Below are positions 1-7,598 of a DNA stretch of 20,995 bases, piece by piece. A program made the translations under genes and the position numbers. The DNA comes from Bacillota bacterium (GTDB lineage Bacteria; Bacillota; Clostridia; Lutisporales; Lutisporaceae): assembly GCA_023405875.1 (NCBI GenBank), contig JAEXXN010000527.1:1-20995 (forward strand), read 5' to 3'. The notes below the pieces were generated by a model. The model was not told where the DNA came from, did no database searches, and was given only the letters and a program-made list of their open reading frames with translations. Positions within the stretch are counted from its first letter, which is position 1; each line of letters opens with the position of its first letter.

Positions 1-889
1 CCTCCGGTTTCCTCTTAAAGCTCTGAAGCTGTGCTACCATCATACCTGAGAACATCAGCGCACAGCCGAGGTAACCTCTTCCTCCCAGGTTTTCGCTCAA
101 CAGTACTGCTCCGCCCAGAGCTGCAAAAACAGATTCCATACTGAGTATGATCGCTGCATGGGAGGGCTTTGCGTTTTTCTGGGCTACTACCTGGAGGGTG
201 TAGGCAATACCTACCGAGCCCAGGCCTCCGTACAGTATCGGAACCAGTGCCTGATTCAGTCCCGATATTGAGATATCTTCAAATATCAAGGCTACAGCCA
301 TGCTCAGCACTGCGCAGGCTGCAAACTGGATAAAGGACAGCTTCAAGGCATCTACCTTCTTGGTGAAATAATCTATTGTCAATATGTGTGCAGTCCAGAA
401 GAAAGCACCTATAATTTCAAGAAAATCTCCCTTTGCAATGGAAAAATCCTCATTGACGCTCAGAAAATACAAGCCTACTACTGCAAGCAGCACTCCTGCC
501 CACGTGGTTTTTTGTATGTGCTGCTTCAAAAATATTCCGAATAAAGGTACAAGTACTATATACAAACCGGTTATGAATGCCGCTTTCCCTGCTGTGGTAT
601 ATGCGAGCCCTACCTGCTGCAGGGATGCTGCCAGGAAGAGTATGGTACCGGTAATAATGCCGGGAACTAAAGCACTTGTATTTACTGCATCCTTCTTTTC
701 TTCAGTCCTCCTGCTGTTGAAATAGATAAGCAGCGGTATCAACGAGACACTTCCCAATGCAAACCTTACCCCGTTGAAGGTAAAGGCTCCCACATACTGC
801 ATACCTACCCTCTGGGCAACAAATGCAAAACCCCATATTGCCGCAGTAATAACAAGCAGCAGATTTGACTTCATCTCTTTATTGTTCAT
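1..889 (-). CDS. EamA/DMT-family permease, C-terminus cut by window edge
   Basis: Reading leftward from the ATG at 887-889 there is an open frame of 296 codons with no stop before base 1. The protein is very hydrophobic. It starts MNNKEMKSNLLLVITAAIWG and has the AxxWGxxF-type first helix of EamA domains, then a second half beginning near WAGVLLAVVGLYFL and a late segment AAIILSMESVFAALGGAVLL, which is the typical EamA repeat-2 signature. Family members have about ten helices and 290-310 residues, so only a few C-terminal residues should be missing. They export or import small metabolites across the cytoplasmic membrane, and the substrate cannot be told from sequence. The start has only a weak GGGGG site upstream. 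The gene follows metH by 85 bp in the same direction and may be co-transcribed with it. A link to methionine or one-carbon solutes is inference from position only. Confidence 0.85.
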   Translation of the reverse strand, partial: MNNKEMKSNLLLVITAAIWGFAFVAQRVGMQYVGAFTFNGVRFALGSVSLIPLLIYFNSRRTEEKKDAVNTSALVPGIITGTILFLAASLQQVGLAYTTAGKAAFITGLYIVLVPLFGIFLKQHIQKTTWAGVLLAVVGLYFLSVNEDFSIAKGDFLEIIGAFFWTAHILTIDYFTKKVDALKLSFIQFAACAVLSMAVALIFEDISISGLNQALVPILYGGLGSVGIAYTLQVVAQKNAKPSHAAIILSMESVFAALGGAVLLSENLGGRGYLGCALMFSGMMVAQLQSFKRKPE

Positions 890-974
890 TCCAGCAACCC
901 CCATTTTTTTAAACTGCCACTATTATTTTAACCTGCCGCAGCCGGTAAAAGCAATGAAAACAGCTAAAAATGGG

Positions 975-3368
975 TTATTCACAGTCAAAATATCTGCGTA
1001 CCAGCTTGACTCCTTCCCTGGCATCCCTGGCGTAGAAATCAGCACCTATCATATTTGCATAGTTCTCGTTGAGTACTGCTCCCCCTACTATCACCCTGCA
1101 GTCAGGGCACTGCTCCTTCAGAGCCTTTATAGTATCCTCCATGCTTTTGACGGTTGTGGTCATCAATGCGCTCAAACCCACAAGGGTGACCATCTCCGCC
1201 TTGACCTTCTCAACTACACTCTCAATAGCAACATCCCTGCCCAGATCATATATTTCAAAGCCATAATTCTCAAGGAGCACCTTGACTATATTCTTACCGA
1301 TATCATGAATGTCGCCTTTCACTGTAGCCAGTACGATTTTCCCCTTATACACCCTGGAATCCTGCCCGGAGTCCTTCAGCATATTTTCCTTTATCACCTC
1401 AAAGGCTTTTTTTACTGTTTCTGCCGACTGGATCAGCTGCGGAAGGAAAATCTCACCCGTCTCATATTTTTGTCCCACAATTTCCAGGGCCGGTATAAGA
1501 TACTCATCTACTATCTTCATGCCGTCAAGCTCTGAAAGAAGCTGCCTTACTGCCGAGCCTGCCTCCTCCTTCAAGCCGTCAGTAACAAGCTTTATGAGGT
1601 CGGGGCTTCCAGACTTCTCTTTGGCTGCAGTCTTGGCAGCAGGCTGCTGCTCCCCTCCTGAAAAACTTTTTATATACTCCCTGGATTCCTTATCAATATT
1701 CCAGAGGACATTATATGCCTTAATGGTCTGCACCATTGCCTCCGCCATAGGGTTAAGAATCGGTGCATCCAGTCCTGCGGTAAGGGTCATGGCAAGGAAG
1801 GTGCTGTTCAGCAGCTCCCTTGCCGGCAGGCCAAAGGATACATTGCTCACTCCAAGGGTCGTTTTGAGTCCCAGCCTTTCTTTTACCAACGCCACTGCCT
1901 TTACCGTCTCCTGCACCTCTTTCTGCTGTGCCGAAGCAGTAAGCGTAAGGCAGTCCACAATGATGTCCTCTCTTCTTATTCCATACTCTTCTGCTCTTTT
2001 TACTATCTTCTCCGCTATTTTCAGACGTTCCTCCGCCGTTTCCGGTATCCCTCCTTCATCCAGGGTAAGAGCGACCACCAGGCAGCCATACTTCTTTATT
2101 ATAGGAAACAAAGCCTTCATTACCTTTTCTTCACCGTTCACCGAGTTTACTATAGGTCTTCCGTTGCATATCCTGGCAGCCGCTTCGATTACTTCAGGCC
2201 TTACACTGTCAAGCTGGAGCGGAAGGTTGACTATACCCTGTATCTCTTTTACGGCCTTGACCATCATAGCCTTTTCATCTATTTCAGGCAGGCCTACATT
2301 TACATCCAGTATATGGGCACCTGCATCCCTCTGTGAAACTGCCTCCCTGAGAATATAGTCCATATCTGAATTTTTAAGGGCTTCCTTAAGCTTTTTCTTC
2401 CCTGTGGGGTTTATCCTCTCACCTATTATCCTTGGACCTTCTCCAAGCACAACAGTGGCTGTTGCAGAGCTTATTGCCGTCAGCTTCTTCACCTCGGGCC
2501 TCACCGGCTTTAATTCCTCTATAGCCTTTCTTATAGCTTTTATATGCAGCGGAGTTGTACCGCAGCAGCCTCCAAGCACTGCTGCGCCCATTCCCGCTAT
2601 ATCTCCCATGTATTGTCCGAAAACTTCAGGGCTTATGTCATATACTGTATTGCCGTCGACTATAGCCGGCAGGCCTGCATTGGGCTGGACCATTACCGGT
2701 ATGCCGGAATATCTGAGTATCTCACCGAGCAGAGGGATTATCTCCTTGGGTCCCAATGAACAGTTGATTCCCAGTGCATCTACACCCAGGTTGGATATTA
2801 TATTTACCATAGTAAAAGGATCGGAGCCCGTCAAGGTCCTTCCGTCAGACTGGAAGGTCATAGTACAGAATACGGGAAGCCCGCTGTTTTCCTTTGCTGC
2901 CAGGATCGCTGCCCTTGCCTCGTACACATCGGACATTGTTTCTATCAATATAATATCGGCTCCTGCGGCTGCTCCTGCAATAACCTGCTCCTTAAAAGCA
3001 TCGTAGGCATCCTGGAAGGACAAGGTTCCATAGGGCTCCATAAGCTGTCCTATAGGTCCTATATCATGGGCAACGAGCTTATCTCCCGCCGCCTCCCTTG
3101 CTATTTCAACAGCCTTGCTTACTACCTCTTCCACACTGTGCTCCGAGTGCCGGAGCTTGTATCTGTTTGCTCCGAAGGTATTTGTTGTAATTACATCCGC
3201 TCCTGCCTCAATATACTCCTTGTGAATCTTGAGTATGATATCCGGATTGCTGATATTGAAGCTTTCCGGCAGTTCCCCCACCTTGAGGCCATTGGCCTGC
3301 AGCATCGTTCCCATGCCCCCGTCAAATACAATAAACTCATCAGCGTTAAAAAGCTTTTTCATCTGCAT
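975..3368 (-). CDS. metH: Cobalamin-dependent methionine synthase, short form lacking the reactivation domain
   Basis: Transfers a methyl group from methyl-tetrahydrofolate to homocysteine through enzyme-bound cobalamin, giving methionine, in the cytoplasm. Domains in order (numbered from 3368): homocysteine-binding barrel at about 10-290 with the three zinc cysteines in GINCSLGP (C203) and GGCCGTTP (C268, C269); pterin-binding barrel at about 310-560 starting at GERINPTG; a B12 cap at about 590-670; and the B12 Rossmann domain with the cobalt-ligand motif DIHDIG (H688). It ends there: the C-terminal SAM-binding activation domain of the roughly 1200-residue E. coli enzyme is absent and is encoded next door. 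Start choice is uncertain. ATGs at 3374, 3368 and 3362 are in frame; 3374 directly abuts the GAGAGG site, while 3368 and 3362 have proper 6-nt spacing. The 5' end overlaps the upstream gene by about 20-30 bp, which suggests translational coupling. Confidence 0.95.
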   Translation of the reverse strand: MQMKKLFNADEFIVFDGGMGTMLQANGLKVGELPESFNISNPDIILKIHKEYIEAGADVITTNTFGANRYKLRHSEHSVEEVVSKAVEIAREAAGDKLVAHDIGPIGQLMEPYGTLSFQDAYDAFKEQVIAGAAAGADIILIETMSDVYEARAAILAAKENSGLPVFCTMTFQSDGRTLTGSDPFTMVNIISNLGVDALGINCSLGPKEIIPLLGEILRYSGIPVMVQPNAGLPAIVDGNTVYDISPEVFGQYMGDIAGMGAAVLGGCCGTTPLHIKAIRKAIEELKPVRPEVKKLTAISSATATVVLGEGPRIIGERINPTGKKKLKEALKNSDMDYILREAVSQRDAGAHILDVNVGLPEIDEKAMMVKAVKEIQGIVNLPLQLDSVRPEVIEAAARICNGRPIVNSVNGEEKVMKALFPIIKKYGCLVVALTLDEGGIPETAEERLKIAEKIVKRAEEYGIRREDIIVDCLTLTASAQQKEVQETVKAVALVKERLGLKTTLGVSNVSFGLPARELLNSTFLAMTLTAGLDAPILNPMAEAMVQTIKAYNVLWNIDKESREYIKSFSGGEQQPAAKTAAKEKSGSPDLIKLVTDGLKEEAGSAVRQLLSELDGMKIVDEYLIPALEIVGQKYETGEIFLPQLIQSAETVKKAFEVIKENMLKDSGQDSRVYKGKIVLATVKGDIHDIGKNIVKVLLENYGFEIYDLGRDVAIESVVEKVKAEMVTLVGLSALMTTTVKSMEDTIKALKEQCPDCRVIVGGAVLNENYANMIGADFYARDAREGVKLVRRYFDCE

Positions 3369-4017
3369 CCTCATCCTCTCTATATATACAATTTTTATCT
3401 CCGCATTTTATACATTTATGCTCCCTTGCGCTGCAGCTTTCCCCCTGCAGGCCTATCACAGCCGTCACAGATTTCCTCGGTATCATTATGCTGCTCTCAT
3501 TCACCCCAAGTCCGAACTTCGCATAGGTCCCCAGCGCCTTGATTATGTCCTTCTGAATATCTATTGGAAAATCTCCATAGCCGGGGCTGAACCTTTGGTT
3601 TATATGCAGCCCCATACTTTTTGCTTTTTCTTCGATCTCTTGCTGTACTTCATCGCAAAGAGCCTCCACTGCTGCAACGGCGCAGGCGTCAAAAACCACA
3701 CTTCTGGTCAGGTCTGTCCTGGAATAAATGGTTATACGCTTATCTATCTCCAGACCCAGGCTCACTGCCATTATGGCGCATTTTTCAGCCTTTTCCAGAT
3801 GTGCTCCTATATCCTTGCCCATCAGCAGCAAAGTGCTTCCTTTAAGGTATAGGCCCTGCTCCTGCTTTTCCAGGTCAAATATCCGGTATGTAAAGCTTTC
3901 CCTGGAAACAGCCTTTACCTCCTCTATACAAGCATCCAGAAGACTCTCCAGGGTATGGTCAAGCTTTTGCCCCCTATGGCCCATATATCTCAATGCTTCT
4001 TTTCTATCAATATGCAT
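3346..4017 (-). CDS. Stand-alone MetH activation-domain protein (reductive reactivation of cobalamin)
   Basis: 223 residues matching the separate activation domain of split MetH systems, of the kind known from Thermotoga and Clostridia. The best landmark is RFSPGYGDFPIDIQ in the C-terminal half, which corresponds to the SAM-binding RxxPGY motif of MetH activation domains. Downstream are GLGVNESSIMIPRKSVTAVIGL and a cysteine-rich tail, CxxCGxxxC. The family binds SAM and remethylates cob(II)alamin that has become oxidised on MetH. The tail cysteines CIKCGDKNC could bind a metal; this is inference. The ATG at 4015-4017 has GGAGG at 4026-4030, seven bases upstream. It is the first gene of the metH transcription unit and overlaps metH. 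The leader just upstream is occupied by structured repeat copy C, whose last recognisable base is about three nucleotides from the ribosome site. Confidence 0.88.
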   Translation of the reverse strand: MHIDRKEALRYMGHRGQKLDHTLESLLDACIEEVKAVSRESFTYRIFDLEKQEQGLYLKGSTLLLMGKDIGAHLEKAEKCAIMAVSLGLEIDKRITIYSRTDLTRSVVFDACAVAAVEALCDEVQQEIEEKAKSMGLHINQRFSPGYGDFPIDIQKDIIKALGTYAKFGLGVNESSIMIPRKSVTAVIGLQGESCSAREHKCIKCGDKNCIYREDEDADEKAF

Positions 4018-4032
4018 ATGCAGCCCTCCAAT

Positions 4033-4169
4033 TTATAACTACGCTGAGATGTCCCCCATCTCTGTAGATAGAGGGCAACGCTTAATTTGTTTATAGGCGG
4101 TGAGCATATCTCCTGCCTCGTTGAAACGCATAGAGGTGAGAAAATTCTTCTACTTATGCGTTATAATAT
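4033..4169 (-). repeat. Structured repeat, copy C (metH-operon leader)
   Basis: Minus-strand copy of a three-member element. It contains GCGTTTCAACGAGGC (read from 4129 to 4115), the GGGGACATC block (4056 to 4048) and the small hairpin ATCT-ACAG-AGAT (4069 to 4058) immediately before it. The outer closing helix seen in the other copies, AACGAGGC with GCCTCGTT, is decayed here: the 3' arm at 4037-4044 reads GCGTAGTT, giving two mismatches. It has an additional 8-bp inverted repeat, AACGCATA with TATGCGTT, between its left end and the conserved block. It ends about three bases before the GGAGG of the MetH activation gene and lies in the same direction. I do not recognise the family. It could be a leader RNA or a MITE-like repeat. 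Confidence 0.75.
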
Positions 4170-4197
4170 AATATACACAACCTAAGAAAGAAAGCAA
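4168..4197 (-). promoter_or_regulatory. Possible promoter for the activation protein-metH operon
   Basis: On the minus strand TTGCTT (4197 to 4192) is followed after 18 bp by TATTAT (4173 to 4168). Both boxes are imperfect. If it is used, transcription would start near 4161, so almost the whole of repeat copy C would be the 5' leader of the metH mRNA. No S-box or cobalamin riboswitch is visible on this side. Confidence 0.35.
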
Positions 4198-4293
4198 CTA
4201 GATATTTGCAGCAAACAGCTTATTTCACCATTTACGCTCTGAGATCATACAGTATAATCGGATAGGTCATAATATTTTATTTCCCCTTCGGTA

Positions 4294-4322
4294 TTGACAA
4301 AAGAAGAAATTTAAAATACAAT
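4294..4322 (+). promoter_or_regulatory. Sigma-A promoter for the SAM riboswitch/metF transcript
   Basis: TTGACA at 4294-4299, a 17-bp spacer, and TACAAT at 4317-4322. The predicted start is near 4329, about 40 bases before the S-box. The match and spacing are close to consensus. Confidence 0.8.
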
Positions 4323-4367
4323 GTCCAGTAAGCTATACATTTCAATATAAAAAAAGAATATTCACTG

Positions 4368-4476
4368 CTTATCCAGAGAGGTGGAGGGACTGGCCCTGTG
4401 AAGCCCGACAACCGGCATTCTCATTCGAATGCAACGGTGTCAATTCCTGCAGGATAGAAGTATCCTGAAAGATAAG
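4368..4476 (+). promoter_or_regulatory. SAM-I (S-box) riboswitch aptamer
   Basis: The conserved S-box core is present: an AGAGAGGTGGAGGGACTGGC-type 5' block, the GAAGCCCGACAACC block, a variable hairpin, then GGTGTCAATTCCTGCAG and the 3' block CCTGAAAGATAAGG. Helix P1 closes through CTTATC (4368-4373) and GATAAG (4471-4476). The family binds S-adenosylmethionine and terminates transcription when SAM is high. The 3' arm of P1 (GATAAGGA...CAGC, 4471-4482) is complementary, with one mismatch and a small bulge, to the 5' arm and loop of the downstream terminator, GCTGCTTCCCTATC (4525-4538). That gives the expected antiterminator. It controls metF. Confidence 0.96.
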
Positions 4477-4520
4477 GACAGCATCCAATTAAGGTACTTG
4501 GTACTTTGCACGTTATATTC

Positions 4521-4556
4521 AAGGCTGCTTCCCTATCCGGAAGCAGCCTTTTCATA
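4521..4556 (+). terminator. Riboswitch-controlled intrinsic terminator
   Basis: A perfect 12-bp stem, AAGGCTGCTTCC (4521-4532) with GGAAGCAGCCTT (4539-4550), 6-nt loop CTATCC, ending in a short T run that is followed by CAT. It lies 45 bases after the S-box, and its 5' arm can pair with the released 3' arm of P1. It should stop transcription before metF when SAM is bound. Confidence 0.93.
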
Positions 4557-4570
4557 CATATGCCCAAAAT

Positions 4571-4722
4571 TTTATAACAAGATTTCAATGAGGGGTTTTG
4601 CAGACTTGCAAAAACCTACCCGAGCGTTTCAACGAGGCGGGTGATATGCACAACGCCTGTTGGACAACGAAAGCGGTACTCGACACCTATGTGGTGGGGG
4701 ACATCTTTCGCCTCGTTATTTA
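4571..4722 (+). repeat. Structured repeat, copy A (metF leader)
   Basis: Plus-strand copy located after the riboswitch terminator and before metF. It has GCGTTTCAACGAGGC at 4624-4638, GGGGACATC at 4697-4705, and an intact closing helix AACGAGGC (4631-4638) with GCCTCGTT (4710-4717). The small hairpin in front of GGGGACATC is CACC (4684-4687), loop TATGT, GGTG (4693-4696). It differs in sequence from the other copies but keeps pairing. A near-duplicate of the core start, TTTCAATGAGG, occurs at about 4583-4593, followed by a TTTTGCA/TGCAAAA hairpin. The copy ends about 16 bases before the metF ribosome site, so readthrough transcripts carry it in the 5' UTR. Confidence 0.8.
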
Positions 4723-4752
4723 ATATTATTAAACCTTGAGAGGAGAATTGAG

Positions 4753-5637
4753 ATGAAAATAAAGGAGCTTTACAACAACAAACCTGTTATTTCCCTTGAA
4801 ATATTCCCACCAAAGCCTGAGACGCCTATAGATACAGTCCTTGACACCATAGATGACCTGTCCGACCTGAAGCCTGCCTTCATAAGCGTTACCTACGGCG
4901 CCGGCGGTACCAGCAAGTCCCATACCGTCAAAATCGCCGATATGATAAAAAACAAATACCATATCGAGGCTCTTGCCCACCTTACCTGCATAGGCTCCCG
5001 GAGGACCGAGATAGACATGGTGCTGGAACAGCTCAAAAAGAGCAATATTGAAAATATAATGGCTCTGAGAGGAGACCTTCCTATCGGAGCAGGACCTGAG
5101 CTTCTGGACCAGGCGGAATACAGGTATGCCAAGGACCTTATCGCTCATATAAAGGAATCTGGGGATTTCTGCGTTGGTGCGGCCTGCTATCCTGAGTGCC
5201 ATATTGAATGCAGAGATAGTGTCAGAGATCTGAAAAACCTCAAGCTGAAGGTTGAAGGCGGCGCTGATTTCCTTATAACCCAACTTTTCTTTGACAACAA
5301 CCTCTACTATTCCTTTATGGAAAAGCTGGATATACTCGGAGTGGAGCTTCCGGTCTCAGCCGGCATAATGCCGGTAATAAACAAGAAACAGATCGAGCGT
5401 ATCACAAGCCTGTGCGGAGCCTCCATTCCTGTGAAATTCAGGCGCATATTGGACAAATATGGAGATAATCCCGCTGCATTAAAAGAAGCAGGTACTGCCT
5501 ATGCAACGGAACAGATAATAGACCTGCTCTCCTCCGGAGCTGACGGAATACATCTTTATACTATGAACCGCCCCGAGGTGGCAAGAAAGATCATTACACA
5601 TATATCTGAGATAAGAAGCTTTTTTGACGAAAATTAA
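4753..5637 (+). CDS. metF: 5,10-methylenetetrahydrofolate reductase
   Basis: Reduces methylene-THF to methyl-THF, the methyl donor for MetH, in the cytoplasm. The 294-residue protein matches the bacterial MetF length of about 290. N-terminal VISLEIFPPKPE carries the catalytic glutamate position of the family (SFEFFPPK in E. coli). FISVTYGAGGTS, HLTCIG, IMALRGD, GAACYPECH, GADFLITQLFFD and the late PVSAGIMPV are all typical of the FAD-binding TIM barrel. I chose the ATG at 4753 because GAGAGGAG lies at 4738-4745, 7 bases upstream. The frame is open further upstream, but those codons belong to the leader and have no ribosome site. The gene is controlled by the SAM-I riboswitch and faces away from the metH operon. 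A rho-independent terminator follows at 5649. The physiological electron donor cannot be read from this sequence. Confidence 0.96.
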   Translation: MKIKELYNNKPVISLEIFPPKPETPIDTVLDTIDDLSDLKPAFISVTYGAGGTSKSHTVKIADMIKNKYHIEALAHLTCIGSRRTEIDMVLEQLKKSNIENIMALRGDLPIGAGPELLDQAEYRYAKDLIAHIKESGDFCVGAACYPECHIECRDSVRDLKNLKLKVEGGADFLITQLFFDNNLYYSFMEKLDILGVELPVSAGIMPVINKKQIERITSLCGASIPVKFRRILDKYGDNPAALKEAGTAYATEQIIDLLSSGADGIHLYTMNRPEVARKIITHISEIRSFFDEN

Positions 5638-5648
5638 GCTTGGGAGGG

Positions 5649-5676
5649 CGGAACGGTTTAGAACCGTTCCGTTTGC
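5649..5676 (+). terminator. Intrinsic terminator of metF
   Basis: A 10-bp perfect stem, CGGAACGGTT (5649-5658) with AACCGTTCCG (5662-5671), 3-nt loop TAG, then TTTGCTG. It begins 12 bases after the metF stop, between metF and the convergent ABC gene. The T run is short, and the minus-strand side has none, so it mainly serves metF. Confidence 0.8.
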
Positions 5677-5705
5677 TGTACATCTAACCGACTCAACATA
5701 TCAAT

Positions 5706-7595
5706 TTATGCCAGCTCAAACATACCGTTATAAAGCTGATAATATTTTCCCTTGGCGGCAATCAGAGACTCATGGTCTCCGCGCTCTATGATCCTTCCGT
5801 TTTCAAGGACCATTATTGCATTGGAGTTCCTGACGGTGGAAAGCCTGTGGGCGATAACGAAAACCGTCCTTCCTTCCATAAGGGTATCCATTCCCTTTTC
5901 GATCAGGGCTTCGGTCCTGGTATCGATCGAGCTGGTTGCTTCATCCAGTATCAGCACCGGAGGGTCGGCGACAGCAGCCCTGGCTATTGCCAGCAGCTGG
6001 CGCTGTCCCTGGCTGAGGTTCGCCCCGTCTGAAGTAAGCATTGTAGCATAGCCCTGGGGCAGATGCTTTATGAAAGAATGAGCATTGGCAAGCTTTGCCG
6101 CCTTTATGACCTCTTCATCCGTTGCATCCAGCCTCCCATAGCGGATATTGTCCATAACAGTTCCGGTAAACAGGTGGGTGTCCTGCAGCACCATTGAAAG
6201 TGAGCGCCTTAAATCCGCTTTTTTTATTTTGTTGATATTTATTCCATCATAGCTTATCTTTCCGTCAGGTACATCATAAAAGCGGTTGATCAGATTGGTG
6301 ATCGTAGTTTTTCCTGCACCGGTAGAGCCTACAAAGGCTATCTTCTGTCCCGGCTTTGCATAAAGATTGATATCCTTCAGCACCGCATTGTCTTCCTTGT
6401 AGCCGAAGGTAACATCTTCAAAGCGCACATCACCCCTGACCTCAGTGTATACGATGCTTCCGGCTTCATTATGCTGCTTCCATGCCCAAAGTCCGGTGGC
6501 ATTTTCCACTTCTTCCAGGCCGCCCTTTTCATTCCTGCGGACATTGACAAGCTCCACAAAGCCTTCGTCTGTCTCAGGCTCCTCATCTATCAGTTCAAAA
6601 ATACGTTCAGCCCCTGCAAGCGCATTCAGTATGGAATTCATCTGCTGCGACATCTGTGTTACCGGCTGTGAAAAGGAACGGGTATACTGGAGAAATGAAG
6701 CGATGGTCCCGATATCCATGCGCCCGTTTATTGCCAAGACCGCTCCTACTGCTGCCGTCAATGCATAATTTGCATAGGAAAGGTTGCCCATTATAGGCAT
6801 CAGGATGTTTGCAAAGGTATGGGCACCGGTGGAGGCCTTGCACAGCTCTTCATTCAGCTTGTCAAAATCACTCCTGACAGCAGCCTCATGGGAGAATACC
6901 TTTACTACCTTCTGCCCCTCTATCATTTCCTCTATATATCCGTTGACCTTGCCGATCTCCTTCTGCTGACTCCTGAAATACATCGAGCTTTTGGCGCCGA
7001 TCCTTCTGATAACGAAAAGCATCAGTGCAAGCATTATCACTACAAGCACAGTCAGTACGGGGCTGAGTACCAGCATCATTACAAATACTCCCACCACCGT
7101 AAGGAAGGAGGAAAACAGGTTCGGTATCCCCTGGCTCAGCATCTCCCTCAGTGCATCAGTATCATTGGTGTATCTGCTCATCAGTTCTCCATGGGTATGG
7201 GTATCAAAATACCTGATGGGAAGTACCTCCATATGCCTGAACAGATCGACACGGATCTTGTAAAGCGTTCCGGTGGATATATTCAGCATCAGCCTGTTAT
7301 ACGTATAGGTTGCTGCAACTCCTGTGATATAAATAGCTCCCAATAAGGATATTATTGATATCAGGCCTGAAAGATCAGGCTGCTTCTGTCCTATAAAAGG
7401 AACAATATACAGGTTTATAATGGGCTTAAGGAAATATGTTCCTGCGACACCCGCCGCCGAGCTGACAAAGATGGCCAATGCCACCAGCACAAGCTGCAGC
7501 TTGTATTGAAACATATACGACAATATTCTTCTCAGTGTTCTTGCTGCATTCTTGGGTTTTGCAATCGCAGGCTTGCTGCCATGTGGTCCCGCCAT
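5706..7595 (-). CDS. ABC exporter half-transporter with the catalytically intact NBD (heterodimer subunit 2)
   Basis: 629 residues: a six-helix type-I exporter membrane domain (about 30-320), then an ATPase domain. Walker A is GSTGAGKT (423-430), the signature is LSQGQ (527-531), Walker B is VLILDEATS with catalytic Glu552, and the H-loop is IAHRLS with His583. A linker of about 40 residues, including TGLWAWK, separates the two domains. Such linkers occur in the BmrD-type partner of heterodimeric exporters. The altered LSQGQ signature here, facing the degenerate Walker B of the upstream subunit, is the pattern of TM287/288- and BmrCD-type pairs with one working and one degenerate ATP site. 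It starts three bases after the upstream ABC stop, with AAAGGAG before the ATG. The substrate is unknown: a drug, lipid or peptide is possible. It is the last gene of the MarR operon. Confidence 0.93.
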   Translation of the reverse strand: MAGPHGSKPAIAKPKNAARTLRRILSYMFQYKLQLVLVALAIFVSSAAGVAGTYFLKPIINLYIVPFIGQKQPDLSGLISIISLLGAIYITGVAATYTYNRLMLNISTGTLYKIRVDLFRHMEVLPIRYFDTHTHGELMSRYTNDTDALREMLSQGIPNLFSSFLTVVGVFVMMLVLSPVLTVLVVIMLALMLFVIRRIGAKSSMYFRSQQKEIGKVNGYIEEMIEGQKVVKVFSHEAAVRSDFDKLNEELCKASTGAHTFANILMPIMGNLSYANYALTAAVGAVLAINGRMDIGTIASFLQYTRSFSQPVTQMSQQMNSILNALAGAERIFELIDEEPETDEGFVELVNVRRNEKGGLEEVENATGLWAWKQHNEAGSIVYTEVRGDVRFEDVTFGYKEDNAVLKDINLYAKPGQKIAFVGSTGAGKTTITNLINRFYDVPDGKISYDGININKIKKADLRRSLSMVLQDTHLFTGTVMDNIRYGRLDATDEEVIKAAKLANAHSFIKHLPQGYATMLTSDGANLSQGQRQLLAIARAAVADPPVLILDEATSSIDTRTEALIEKGMDTLMEGRTVFVIAHRLSTVRNSNAIMVLENGRIIERGDHESLIAAKGKYYQLYNGMFELA

Positions 7596-7598
7596 GAT

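Noticed and set aside
1309..2358. Long plus-strand open frame opposite metH
   Set aside because: It is a shadow of the metH frame, rich in Ser and Thr with no ribosome site or domain; the minus-strand protein is unmistakable.
4660..4752. Upstream in-frame start for metF
   Set aside because: Those codons overlap the structured repeat, and the MetF family begins at the MKIKELY start, which has GAGAGGAG in front.
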